Of a DNA stretch of 64,000 bases, positions 56,782 to 64,000 are shown in pieces. The stretch spans positions 79,331-143,330 of the forward strand of contig NZ_JAGQDC010000014.1 in NCBI RefSeq assembly GCF_023282985.1, in the 5' to 3' direction. Positions within the stretch are counted from its first letter, which is position 1. Each line of letters opens with the position of its first letter. A program made the translations under genes and the position numbers. The stretch comes from Serratia silvae. Its GTDB lineage: Bacteria; Pseudomonadota; Gammaproteobacteria; Enterobacterales; Enterobacteriaceae. The notes beneath the pieces were generated by a model that was not told where the DNA came from, did not search any database, and saw only the letters and a list, made by a program, of their open reading frames with translations.

Positions 56782-56789
56782 CTATACTT
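56782..56789 (+). promoter_or_regulatory. Probable sigmaS-type -10 of osmB
   Basis: CTATACTT matches the extended sigmaS -10 (CTATACT), 57 bases before the osmB ATG. E. coli osmB is osmotically and sigmaS induced. The interval 56499-56781 shows no gene. Confidence 0.5.
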
Positions 56790-56846
56790 AAGCTGTGCTA
56801 TGCCAGCTAAGTAGTTCCATATAGCCGATGCTAAGGAGAACTCATT

Positions 56847-57062
56847 ATGATCATTAATCAACGTTTTGCCACCGCCGCAGTGGTGATTACCCTGGCTCTG
56901 TCGCTGAGTGCCTGTTCGAATATGTCTAAACGTGACCGCAACACGGCGATTGGTGCTGGTGCAGGTGCGGTAGGCGGTGCGGTGCTGACTAACGGCAGCG
57001 CGTTGGGAACCATCGGGGGAGCCGCTGTTGGTGGCGTCATCGGTCACCAGGTGGGCAAATAA
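56847..57062 (+). CDS. osmB: Osmotically inducible lipoprotein OsmB
   Basis: A 71-residue lipoprotein (E. coli 72). Signal peptide with lipobox LSAC (Cys23), then SKRDRNTAIGAGAGAVGGAV and a glycine-zipper stretch (GTIGGAAVGGVIGHQVGK) typical of membrane-inserting glycine-zipper lipoproteins. AAGGAG precedes the ATG. Monocistronic. Confidence 0.95.
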   Translation: MIINQRFATAAVVITLALSLSACSNMSKRDRNTAIGAGAGAVGGAVLTNGSALGTIGGAAVGGVIGHQVGK

Positions 57063-57166
57063 GCCACGGCTTGCTGATACCTCTGCCGATAGGCTAGCAA
57101 AAGCTTTGAGCTTTGATGTCTAATCGAGAATACTTTCAGGTCTATTCACACGTTGTTTTTGACGAG

Positions 57167-57199
57167 CGTTGCCGCAGTAACCCCACTACGGCAACGTTT
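57167..57199. terminator. Hairpin between osmB and yciH
   Basis: CGTTGCCG/CGGCAACG stem (57167-57174 and 57189-57196) followed by TTT on the plus strand, between convergent genes. Confidence 0.5.
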
Positions 57200-57209
57200 A
57201 CCCGTATTA

Positions 57210-57536
57210 TTAACCGCCAGCCAGTTTTACCTTCATCCCCTTGGCTTCCAGCAGCTGTTTAAGCAGGTCGCGTTTGTCGCCCTGGATCTCGATCACACCA
57301 TCCTTCAGCGAGCCGCCACAGCCGCATTTCTTTTTCAGTTCAGCAGCCAGTTTATCCAGTGCCGCATCATCCAGATCGACACCAGTGATCAGGCAAACCC
57401 CCTTGCCTTTTCTGCCGCTGGTCTGGCGTTGAATACGGACGATGCCATCGCCTTTGGTGCGCTCTGGCTTGATTTCTTCCTGCTTGATACGCCCGCTGTC
57501 AGTGGAATATACCAGGCGACTATTGTCATCATTCAT
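57210..57536 (-). CDS. yciH: YciH, SUI1/eIF1-like translation factor
   Basis: 108 residues, equal to E. coli YciH. C-terminal SUI1 domain with CGCGGSLKDGVIEIQGDKRDLLKQLLEAKG. Bacterial YciH affects initiator tRNA and start-codon discrimination in vitro. The ATG at 57536 has AAGGA; the frame remains open upstream but that reaches into pyrF. It lies 10 bp after pyrF, in the same operon. Confidence 0.94.
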   Translation of the reverse strand: MNDDNSRLVYSTDSGRIKQEEIKPERTKGDGIVRIQRQTSGRKGKGVCLITGVDLDDAALDKLAAELKKKCGCGGSLKDGVIEIQGDKRDLLKQLLEAKGMKVKLAGG

Positions 57537-57546
57537 ATTGAGTTCC

Positions 57547-58275
57547 TTAAGCCAGTGAGGCTCGGATAGCGCTGAGCGCTGCCGCTGGATCGGCGGATTG
57601 CGTAATCGGGCGGCCAATCACCATATAATCAACTCCGGCGGCCAGAGCCTGCACCGGCGTCATCACGCGACGCTGATCGCCTGCGGCACTGCCTTCCGGG
57701 CGAATACCTGGGGTAACCAGTTGGAACTGGCTGCCACAGGCGGCTTTCAGGCGAGAAGCTTCCTGCGCAGAACAGACCACGCCATCCAAACCACAGTCTC
57801 GCGTCAGGCGAGCTAACCTTTCCGCCTGTTCTGCCGGGCTGAGTTCAATACCGATAGCACGCAGATCTTCCGCCTCCATGCTGGTGAGAACGGTTACGGC
57901 AATCAATAACGGTGCATCCGCACCATAAGGCAGCAACGCCTCTTTGGCAGCGTTCATCATCCTGGCACCACCGCTGGCATGTACGTTCACCATCCATACG
58001 CCCAACTCCGCCGCGGCGGCTACGGCATGCGCCGTGGTGTTAGGAATATCGTGGAATTTCAAATCGAGAAAAACCTCAAACCCGCGCTGATGCAGATCGC
58101 GCACGATCTCAGGCCCGAATAAGGTGAACATCTCTTTACCCACTTTTAGCCGGCAATCTTGCGGATCGATGCGATCCGCAAAGGCTAATGCGGCGGAACG
58201 GTCAGCATAATCCAAAGCCACGATGATGGGCGATGATTTTAAGTCATTGTTATTTGAGTTATTTTCAGACTTCAT
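57547..58275 (-). CDS. pyrF: Orotidine-5'-phosphate decarboxylase
   Basis: The last step of UMP synthesis; a TIM-barrel enzyme of 242 residues. The catalytic Lys/Asp array [10 protein letters not shown], the N-terminal [11 protein letters not shown], and phosphate-binding TPGIRPEGS and GRPITQS segments are visible. The ATG at 58275 has AAGGTAG and suits the family length; the open frame extends to 58413 without support. In E. coli it follows lapB directly; here a roughly 2.1-kb insert intervenes. Confidence 0.96.
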   Translation of the reverse strand: MKSENNSNNNDLKSSPIIVALDYADRSAALAFADRIDPQDCRLKVGKEMFTLFGPEIVRDLHQRGFEVFLDLKFHDIPNTTAHAVAAAAELGVWMVNVHASGGARMMNAAKEALLPYGADAPLLIAVTVLTSMEAEDLRAIGIELSPAEQAERLARLTRDCGLDGVVCSAQEASRLKAACGSQFQLVTPGIRPEGSAAGDQRRVMTPVQALAAGVDYMVIGRPITQSADPAAALSAIRASLA

Positions 58276-58603
58276 AGCTTCTACCTTGTGTGAAATGGAC
58301 AAACATGAGTGAGCCGCCAGCAAAACTGACCGCCGCATTCTACATGTCAGACAGCGGAAATCCCAGCCACGTAACCCGTTGCCGTTACGTAATGTTAATG
58401 CAGCGTAGGTCATCGACTGTCAATAACACCCTGCGCCCTTAACCTAGGGTAAGTAAAACGCAGTAAAGAAGCGTAAATTATCAATCAAATAATTTGATTA
58501 ACATACTCAAGCCTATCCGATTTCATCCGTTCATAAATGCTTTATTATTCAAACCATCGAAAGCAGAAACACTTTCATCCTTAAAACGAAATTGGAGATA
58601 CTT

Positions 58604-58864
58604 ATGAAAGGCATCAAATATTTTGCAGCAGCTACCATTCTGACTCTGAGCTCATTTGCCAGCGTTGCCGCTGAGCCGGTCAGCCAGCAACAGGCACAAA
58701 ACCTGACCGAAGTTGGCGTAGTTTCTGCCAGTGGCGTTACCACGCTGAGCAGCCTTGAAGCCAAGCTGGCGGCCAAAGCCTCAGCCCAAGGCGCTAGCAG
58801 CTATCGCATTGTCGCCGCCGGTGGTAACAACATGCTGCACGGCAACGCGGTCATCTATAAATAA
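58604..58864 (+). CDS. DUF1471 (YhcN/BhsA-like) periplasmic stress protein
   Basis: 86 residues: signal peptide (MKGIKYFAAATILTLSSFASVAA) then a DUF1471 domain (LTEVGVVSASGVTTLSSLEAKLAAKASAQGASSYRIVAAGGNNMLHGNAVIYK). Enterobacteria carry many such small exported proteins, often linked to stress, biofilm or acid response. GGAGA precedes the ATG at 58604. It lies in the accessory block between pyrF and lapB, divergent from pyrF. Confidence 0.9.
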   Translation: MKGIKYFAAATILTLSSFASVAAEPVSQQQAQNLTEVGVVSASGVTTLSSLEAKLAAKASAQGASSYRIVAAGGNNMLHGNAVIYK

Positions 58865-58893
58865 GTTCACCTCCCCCTCTAGATTATCTGAAC

Positions 58894-58919
58894 GGGCGCA
58901 GCATACCGCGCCCCCTACG
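58894..58919. repeat. Palindromic 3'-end repeat, copy D
   Basis: GGGCGCAGCATACCGCGCCC followed by CCTACG. Between the convergent stops of the DUF1471 gene and the LysR gene, overlapping the end of the latter by a few bases. Confidence 0.55.
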
Positions 58920-59853
58920 ACCCGCACTCTGGCACCAACTGGCGGCAGACATTCAGTACCAATTGCCGCAACCAGCGATGAGCCGGATCCGCCTCTGAGC
59001 GGGGATGCCACAGCTGCGATATCGTAATCGCCCTGGTGGTTACCGGCAGTTCAAAAGCCCAGAGTGTCGCGACGACCCCATCAATATTGGTCACCGGTTG
59101 GTTGTTCAGGAATGAGGCAGGCACCAACGCCACCAGATCGGACTCCTGAGCTACGGCCAAGGCTGCCGGAAAACTCGGCACCACGGCGACAATGTTGCGC
59201 CGCAAACCTAGTTCAGCCAATGCTTCGTCTACCGGCCCGTAGGTGCGCTCCCTTCGGGAAGCGACAACGTGGCCCAAAGCAGCATACTGGCTGGCCGTCA
59301 CCTCTGGTTCCCGCGTCAGCGGATGCCCTGCTCTTACCACGCCAACAAAGCGATCCCTGAACAGCGCCTGCAAGCGTATTTCCGGACCCATGGTACCCAA
59401 AACACCAATCTCAAGATCGACCAGACCTTCACGCAGATGCTTTGAGGTTTTCTCTGGTTTGGGCGAAAAACGCAGGCGCACCAAAGGCGCTGCCCTCGCC
59501 GCCGCCGCAATCAATGAAGCACCAAATGCCTCCACAAATCCCTCATTAGCACGAATGATAAAGGTTCGTTCCAGCGTGGAGAGGTTCAGTTCTGTAGCCG
59601 AAGGGCGCAGCACCGAGCGCGCTGCAAATACGGCATTTTGCGTACGTTCCCGCAGCTCTTCGGCATAAGGCGTCAACACCATGTGCCTTCCTGCGCGCAC
59701 CAGCAACGGATCTTCGGTAACGGTGCGTAGCCGGGTCAGCGTGCGGCTCATGGCCGAAGCGCTTAGACCAAGACGACGCGCAGCACCAACCACGCTGACT
59801 TCAGCGAGCAGTGCATCAAGGGCGATGAGTAAATTGAGATCGGGTTCAGTCAT
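58915..59853 (-). CDS. LysR-type regulator (NahR/LinR-like), orphan
   Basis: 312 residues: winged helix-turn-helix (about 1-65; DLNLLIALDALLAEVSVVGAARRLGLSASAMSRTLTRLR) and effector domain (about 90-305). The ending WHPRSEADPAHRWLRQLV resembles the LysR remnant at 35262-35459, but they are different genes. There is no obvious divergent target other than the ribbon-helix-helix gene 175 bp away. Part of the accessory block. Confidence 0.85.
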   Translation of the reverse strand: MTEPDLNLLIALDALLAEVSVVGAARRLGLSASAMSRTLTRLRTVTEDPLLVRAGRHMVLTPYAEELRERTQNAVFAARSVLRPSATELNLSTLERTFIIRANEGFVEAFGASLIAAAARAAPLVRLRFSPKPEKTSKHLREGLVDLEIGVLGTMGPEIRLQALFRDRFVGVVRAGHPLTREPEVTASQYAALGHVVASRRERTYGPVDEALAELGLRRNIVAVVPSFPAALAVAQESDLVALVPASFLNNQPVTNIDGVVATLWAFELPVTTRAITISQLWHPRSEADPAHRWLRQLVLNVCRQLVPECGS

Positions 59854-60028
59854 GGCTCATAGTAGCTCGGCAGGAAAAATGAGGAAAGACAACTGTTGCA
59901 GATGATAAACGCGTGGTGCGTTTGCTATCTCATTTATGTTACGTAATTATTAAATTTTTATTACACACTAGACAGATCTACGCGGCTGGCTTAGCTTGAT
60001 GGTAACTTCCAGCGTAAAAGGCAGCAAA

Positions 60029-60316
60029 ATGAGCGAGATATCGACACTGACCATCAAAATCCCTCTAGCACTGAAAGAGCAAATCAAGGCGATTGCCTTG
60101 GAGAACCAGCTTTCATTGAGTGCAGAGGTTTGCCAACGGCTGGAACATAGCTTCGAAGCTCCGGCCAAAGCCAGCAAGAAAGCGGCTCCGCTGCATCATG
60201 ACGATATCGATAATCAGGGAATCGAAGAAGAGATTGAACAGCCCCTTAGCCAGAAAGAACTGAAGAAACTGCGCCAACTGTTGAAAGGTGGCGCAAAAAG
60301 CAGCAAGAAGAAATAA
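60029..60316 (+). CDS. Ribbon-helix-helix protein with lysine-rich tail
   Basis: 95 residues. The N-terminus looks like an Arc/CopG ribbon-helix-helix DNA-binding domain (about 4-47; STLTIKIPLALKEQIKAIALENQLSLSAEVCQRLEHSF). An acidic linker (DDIDNQGIEEEIEQP) follows, then a basic C-terminus ending KGGAKSSKKK. The ATG at 60029 has AAAGGCAG; an in-frame start at 59996 adds 11 residues. No toxin gene lies beside it, so it is not an evident antitoxin. Its target is unknown. Confidence 0.75.
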   Translation: MSEISTLTIKIPLALKEQIKAIALENQLSLSAEVCQRLEHSFEAPAKASKKAAPLHHDDIDNQGIEEEIEQPLSQKELKKLRQLLKGGAKSSKKK

Positions 60317-60333
60317 CGCTGATCAATCTACGC

Positions 60334-60410
60334 GGGCGCAGCATATGAACTGCCCCTCAAATGTTGGACAAATATCTGATATTTGGAGGTACAGTTCATA
60401 TGCTGCGCCC
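60334..60410. repeat. 77-bp long inverted repeat (copy E, largest of the 3'-end repeat family)
   Basis: Outer arms GGGCGCAGCATATGAACTG (60334-60352) and CAGTTCATATGCTGCGCCC (60392-60410) are perfect 19-bp complements. Inside, CCTCAAAT pairs loosely with ATTTGGAGG, and AAATATC with GATATTT. It lies between the convergent ribbon-helix-helix gene and lapB. Confidence 0.9.
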
Positions 60411-60438
60411 CTTTGTAGTGAGCTGGACGAGGTTGGTT

Positions 60439-61611
60439 TTATTGCCCGTCCAGCCCGCGTATCGGCTTAACCGAAGACCAGGCCCGGCACGAAGGGCAAT
60501 GCCAATAAAGTGAATGAGCGGTAAAACCGCATTTGTGGCAACGGTAACGCGGTTTGGTGCGGATCTGTTCGCCCACCATATCCCGTAGCAACAGCAGGCT
60601 TTCTTTGGCGCGTCCGTCTTCTGCATCGGCCAGATGGTAATCCATCAGGCGATAAAACACGCGCATGGTCGGATGGCGTTGCAACTGGCGATTGATATAC
60701 ACCTGCACCACATCGCTCCCTTCCCGTTGCTCGATCACTTCCGCCAGCATCAGTTCCGCCGTGGCCCCGGTATTCTCCGCCACACAACGTTTGAGGAAGT
60801 CTGCCCAGTCGTGCTGCTGTTGGGGTAGATGCTGGTAGCATTCCTGCAGCATCGGCAGCGCTTCGCTGACCAGCTCTTTGTCTTGATCCAATACGCGCGT
60901 CAGGGTTTCTATCGCCTTGGCATACTCTACTTGCGCCATGAAAATGCGCCCAACCATGATCGACACGCGAGCACACTGTTTATCCGCCGAGGCCGCACGC
61001 TTGAGCAGGCTCATCGCCTTGTCCAGATCGTCGCTGCCCATCGCCTGCAGGGCCAGCTCACAATAAAAATGCGCAATCTCGATGCGCTGCTTTTCCTTAC
61101 CCAGCTTGACCAGCTTTTCTGCCACTTCGATGGCTTTCTGCCAATCGCTGGTTGCCTGGTGGATCACCAGTAACTGCTGCAGCGCGGAAACACGGAAGTC
61201 TTCTTCATTGATCAACTGGCTGAACATGTCTTCGGCGCGGTCATACAACCCGGCGGCCATATAGTCACGCCCCAGTTGCTGTATCGCCAGCAGACGCTGT
61301 TCGAAGGTTAGAGAAGCTCTTTCCATCAAGGCTTGATGGATGCGGATCGCGCGATCGACCTCACCACGAGAACGGAACAAATTGCCCAACGTCAGGTGGG
61401 CTTCAACGGTATTGCTGTCCTCTTTCAACATGTCGAGAAACAGATCGACCGCTTTATCCTGCTGGTTGGAAAGCAGGAAGTTAACCCCAGCCACGTATTC
61501 ACGCGACAGGCGGTTGGCTTCCTGTTGTTTATCCTGCTGAGCACTTCTGCGCCCCATGTACCAACCGTACGCGGCAGCTACAGGCAGCAACAGAAACAGC
61601 AGCTCTAACAT
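60439..61611 (-). CDS. lapB: LapB (YciM), TPR regulator of LpxC turnover
   Basis: 390 residues (E. coli 389). N-terminal membrane anchor (MLELLFLLLPVAAAYGWYMG), an array of TPR repeats (about 35-340) and a C-terminal rubredoxin-like zinc knuckle (RYRCHKCGFTAHSLYWHCPSC). LapB couples LpxC to FtsH proteolysis and so balances lipopolysaccharide against phospholipid synthesis; it is essential or near-essential in E. coli. Starts 6 bp after lapA. Confidence 0.97.
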   Translation of the reverse strand: MLELLFLLLPVAAAYGWYMGRRSAQQDKQQEANRLSREYVAGVNFLLSNQQDKAVDLFLDMLKEDSNTVEAHLTLGNLFRSRGEVDRAIRIHQALMERASLTFEQRLLAIQQLGRDYMAAGLYDRAEDMFSQLINEEDFRVSALQQLLVIHQATSDWQKAIEVAEKLVKLGKEKQRIEIAHFYCELALQAMGSDDLDKAMSLLKRAASADKQCARVSIMVGRIFMAQVEYAKAIETLTRVLDQDKELVSEALPMLQECYQHLPQQQHDWADFLKRCVAENTGATAELMLAEVIEQREGSDVVQVYINRQLQRHPTMRVFYRLMDYHLADAEDGRAKESLLLLRDMVGEQIRTKPRYRCHKCGFTAHSLYWHCPSCRAWSSVKPIRGLDGQ

Positions 61612-61617
61612 AACAGA

Positions 61618-61920
61618 TTATTCCTTGCTGACTGCGGGCAACGATGCCGGCTCGGCAGGTGCTTCTAGCTGCAGTTCCAGCCTTTTGATTTTCCGCTCTG
61701 CACGCCCAAGAGCGATGCGTGTACGCAGATAAAATAACCCACAAATAATCCAGCCCAGCACAAAGCCTGCACCAAACAGAGTGGCCAACAAGGTAGATAC
61801 CGGATACTCGCCCTGAGCAACTAAATAGTTAAACGTCACCACCTGGTCGTTATGCGCACCCAGCGTGACTGAAGCCACGAATATCACCAGAACCAATAAA
61901 AAAATCAGTAAATATTTCAC
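61618..61920 (-). CDS. lapA: LapA (YciS), DUF1049 inner-membrane protein
   Basis: 100 residues: two TM helices (1-22 and about 42-64; STLLATLFGAGFVLGWIICGLFYL) and a cytoplasmic coiled coil (LGRAERKIKRLELQLEAPAE). Partner of LapB in lipopolysaccharide assembly. First gene of lapAB. Confidence 0.95.
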   Translation of the reverse strand: MKYLLIFLLVLVIFVASVTLGAHNDQVVTFNYLVAQGEYPVSTLLATLFGAGFVLGWIICGLFYLRTRIALGRAERKIKRLELQLEAPAEPASLPAVSKE

Positions 61921-62292
61921 ATTCTTTCCCGCAATGCCGAGTGAATCGGATGAATTCTACCCTCTAGGCCACAAACCGGAACCCAATACGGGGTTTGCAG
62001 CCCACGGGTAATTGCCTTTAAGTGGCGTCCCTGTTACTTAAGTTAGCATTTCCTATCGTAGCAGGGAAACCCTGGCAGGCGATAAAACCGTAGATCTGCT
62101 GGGATATTCAGCAAGAAATGCAGCGCCTGAGCAAAGTAATGAGAAAGCTTCTCAAAATCACGGGATTATTAAGATATGGGGACGAAAATGAGGATTGCAA
62201 TGCAGGGGTAAACTTAGCGTTGATACGGCCCCAGCTTGGGGCCGTAATTTGTGACAACGTCACGCTTAGCTGTCATCAGCTAACTGTTGAAA
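61921..62292. other. 372-bp intergenic region upstream of lapA
   Basis: It should contain the lapAB promoter, which I cannot place. A strong hairpin TACGGCCCC-AGCTT-GGGGCCGTA (62224-62246) follows the pgpB stop on the minus strand, probably ending pgpB transcription although the U-run is poor. A 66-codon frame at 62118-62318 has no recognisable product. Confidence 0.5.
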
Positions 62293-63057
62293 CTACTTCT
62301 CGCGTTCTCGCTCGCTAATTTCCTGCTGCTCTTGCGGTGGAATGGAAAGTGGCCCAAACCAACGCTGTGTCAGCCAACTGGCCAAGGTAACCAACAGCCA
62401 GCTAATGACAATTGCCATCGCCAGATCCCTCGGCCAATGCATGCCAAGCATCAGGCGGCTCGCCATCACGCCGAACGCCCAAACCATCACTACCGCTACG
62501 GTTTTATAATGTCGCCGTGGCCACAACAACCCGACCCCCAGCAATGCCCACGTAGCAGCAAACATCGTGTGGCCAGAAGGGAACGAAAAGCCGGTCTCAA
62601 ACTGCCAGTGTTTGCTCAACCATTCCGGCACCAGCGACTGCTCCCGCAACTGCTCTTTGACCAGGGCGCTACGCTGCTTCCTGTCCAAGGAGTAGAAGTA
62701 TTTGTCATCAATCTGATGGGTTGACTCCAACCATACGACAAACGGCCGAGGTGCCTGCACCTGCTCTTTGATGGCGGATTTGACTCCCTGGCCAATCACG
62801 ATTGCCGTAGATAATAGAACAAACAGCCCCACCGCCGCTTTCAGCCGAAAGCGCAAACACCACAGAAACCATGCCGACAGGATCAGGTTGGTAAGAATAC
62901 CCCAAGGTGCAGTAACGGTTTCCGTAACCCAGAACAGCGCTTTTAACAGGCTGACATTGCCGCCGGGTTGCCAGTGCCAACCAATAAGCCAGACCGCCAG
63001 CGGCAACAACATCAGCACAATCGTTCCGGTTGCCGTGCGTTTTACTATCTTTAACAT
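62293..63057 (-). CDS. pgpB: Phosphatidylglycerophosphatase B / undecaprenyl-PP phosphatase
   Basis: 254 residues, equal to E. coli PgpB. A six-TM PAP2-family phosphatase with the three motifs KSAIKEQVQAPRP, FSFPSGHT and SRLMLGMHWPRD, whose His residues carry out phosphate transfer on the periplasmic face. It dephosphorylates phosphatidylglycerophosphate and undecaprenyl pyrophosphate. Located between lapAB and ribA, as in E. coli. Confidence 0.96.
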   Translation of the reverse strand: MLKIVKRTATGTIVLMLLPLAVWLIGWHWQPGGNVSLLKALFWVTETVTAPWGILTNLILSAWFLWCLRFRLKAAVGLFVLLSTAIVIGQGVKSAIKEQVQAPRPFVVWLESTHQIDDKYFYSLDRKQRSALVKEQLREQSLVPEWLSKHWQFETGFSFPSGHTMFAATWALLGVGLLWPRRHYKTVAVVMVWAFGVMASRLMLGMHWPRDLAMAIVISWLLVTLASWLTQRWFGPLSIPPQEQQEISEREREK

Positions 63058-63334
63058 CCAGTTATCCTTTCACTCAGGGTAACTCGCAGTGTAACAATCT
63101 TGCGAACTCAGCAAAACAAGAGAAATTAGATAGATAACTGACCTATTGCAACAATAGGGGCGGTAAAATGCCGGATGCTGCTTTGCTGAGCACCGCTCGA
63201 CCACAAGTTATGGCAAAATAGCCGGTAACGAATGAAATAATGATCGTCGCCGTCTGTTTTAATGCTGGTCAGTCCCCTGTCCCAGTCGTAGGATGCACGC
63301 AGCGATTTGACAGGTAGTGTTTTTGGAGAGTGAC

Positions 63335-63928
63335 ATGCAGCTTAAACGTGTGGCGGAAGCCAAACTGCCAACACCATGGGGTGATTTTCTGATGGTAGGG
63401 TTCGAAGAACTGGCCACCGGGCACGATCATCTGGCACTGGTTTTCGGCGATATTACCGGCGAAACACCGGTTCTCTCACGGGTTCATTCCGAATGTCTGA
63501 CCGGTGATGCACTGTTCAGCCTGCGCTGTGACTGCGGTTTTCAACTGGAAGCCGCATTGGAACAGATTGCCGAGGAAGGCCGTGGTATTCTGCTGTATCA
63601 CCGCCAGGAAGGCCGTAATATCGGTCTGTTGAACAAGATACGTGCCTATGCCTTGCAGGATAAAGGGGCTGATACGGTGGAAGCCAACCATCAGTTAGGC
63701 TTTGCCGCCGATGAGCGTGACTTTACGCTATGCGCCGATATGTTCAAGCTGCTGGGGGTGGATGCGGTGCGCCTGCTAACTAATAACCCGAAGAAGGTCG
63801 AGATCCTGAGCGAGGCGGGGATTAATATCTCCGAGCGCGTGCCGTTGATCGTTGGCCGTAACCCGAAGAACGAGCATTATCTGGCCACCAAGGCCGCGAA
63901 AATGGGCCACTTGCTGGACAAAAAGTAA
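63335..63928 (+). CDS. ribA: GTP cyclohydrolase II
   Basis: The first committed enzyme of riboflavin synthesis: GTP to 2,5-diamino-6-ribosylamino-pyrimidinone 5'-phosphate, formate and pyrophosphate. 197 residues (E. coli 196). Zinc ligands Cys54, Cys65 and Cys67 ([18 protein letters not shown]), [15 protein letters not shown] and RLLTNNPKK are present. The ATG at 63335 has GGAGAG; an upstream in-frame GTG at 63317 is unlikely. No FMN riboswitch was seen upstream. Confidence 0.97.
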   Translation: MQLKRVAEAKLPTPWGDFLMVGFEELATGHDHLALVFGDITGETPVLSRVHSECLTGDALFSLRCDCGFQLEAALEQIAEEGRGILLYHRQEGRNIGLLNKIRAYALQDKGADTVEANHQLGFAADERDFTLCADMFKLLGVDAVRLLTNNPKKVEILSEAGINISERVPLIVGRNPKNEHYLATKAAKMGHLLDKK

Positions 63929-63932
63929 AAAT

Positions 63933-63951
63933 CCGCCTTCATAGAAGGCGG
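63933..63951 (+). terminator. ribA terminator hairpin
   Basis: CCGCCTTC-ATA-GAAGGCGG, four bases after the ribA stop, followed by CATTGCTTT. A second short hairpin (GCGCCCC-AGA-GGGGCG, about 63962-63977) follows and resembles the 3'-end repeat family. Confidence 0.7.
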
Positions 63952-64000
63952 CATTGCTTTGGCGCCCCAGAGGGGCGTACTAAGCTCGAACCCGTAGGGT

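Noticed and set aside
62118..62318. 66-codon frame between lapA and pgpB
   Set aside because: No domain, it runs through the GGCCCC hairpin, and it overlaps the end of pgpB.
63142..63158. CCTATTG-CAA-CAATAGG hairpin upstream of ribA
   Set aside because: A short stem without a U-run, and it does not resemble an FMN riboswitch; no function can be supported.

Overview
The window looks like a chromosomal segment of an enterobacterium in the Serratia/Yersinia group (Yersiniaceae). I infer this from near full-length matches, recalled from memory, to Escherichia coli proteins, from E. coli-like gene order (hrpA-azoR-ydbL/ynbE/ydbH-ldhA-hslJ-nifJ; mpaA-ycjG-tpx-tyrR-ycjF-ycjX-psp-sap; rnb; yciT-osmB-yciH-pyrF; lapBA-pgpB-ribA), and from two ERIC repeats. 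Species cannot be fixed from the sequence alone. No rRNA, tRNA, CRISPR array, prophage or complete insertion sequence was seen.

Layout. 0.1-3 kb: secreted trypsin-like protease, AraC regulator and divergent drug-efflux MFS. 3-18 kb: helicase HrpA, azoreductase, the YdbH/YnbE/YdbL envelope bridge, D-lactate dehydrogenase, HslJ, YdbJ, an SMR pump and pyruvate:flavodoxin oxidoreductase. 17.7-18.4 kb: an AT-rich membrane protein of unknown function. 18.8-28 kb: TtcA, a VOC protein behind a LexA box, the anaerobic sRNA FnrS with its FNR site, ZntB, murein-peptide recycling (MppA, MpaA, YcjG), Tpx and TyrR. 28-29.6 kb: a decayed MFS plus M20-hydrolase pair. 29.9-35.3 kb: YcjF/YcjX and the phage-shock cluster with PspF. 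35.3-35.6 kb: a LysR remnant beside the iron sRNA RyhB with a Fur box. 35.8-41.1 kb: the sapABCDF transporter. 41.15 kb: a 17-of-17 match to the synthetic Tn5/Nextera mosaic end, exactly where fabI would be expected, so this junction is suspect. 41.6-50.6 kb: YciW, a LysR/molybdoenzyme pair, RNase II and a CstA-family transporter. 50.7-54.8 kb: fsaA-ybiY-ybiW around a perfect FNR box, a radical sugar-phosphate catabolic module. 54.9-64 kb: YciT, an AraD-type epimerase, OsmB, YciH, PyrF, an accessory insert (DUF1471 protein, LysR, ribbon-helix-helix protein), LapB, LapA, PgpB and RibA.

Common themes are anaerobic metabolism (ldhA, nifJ, FnrS, the glycyl-radical module, a formate-dehydrogenase-like molybdoenzyme), envelope maintenance (YdbH bridge, Psp, Lap, murein recycling, PgpB) and stress regulation (LexA box, Fur/RyhB, OsmB). 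A family of short palindromic elements built on GGGCGCAGCAT...GCGCCCC sits mostly just after the 3' ends of genes. It culminates in a 77-bp near-perfect hairpin at 60334-60410.
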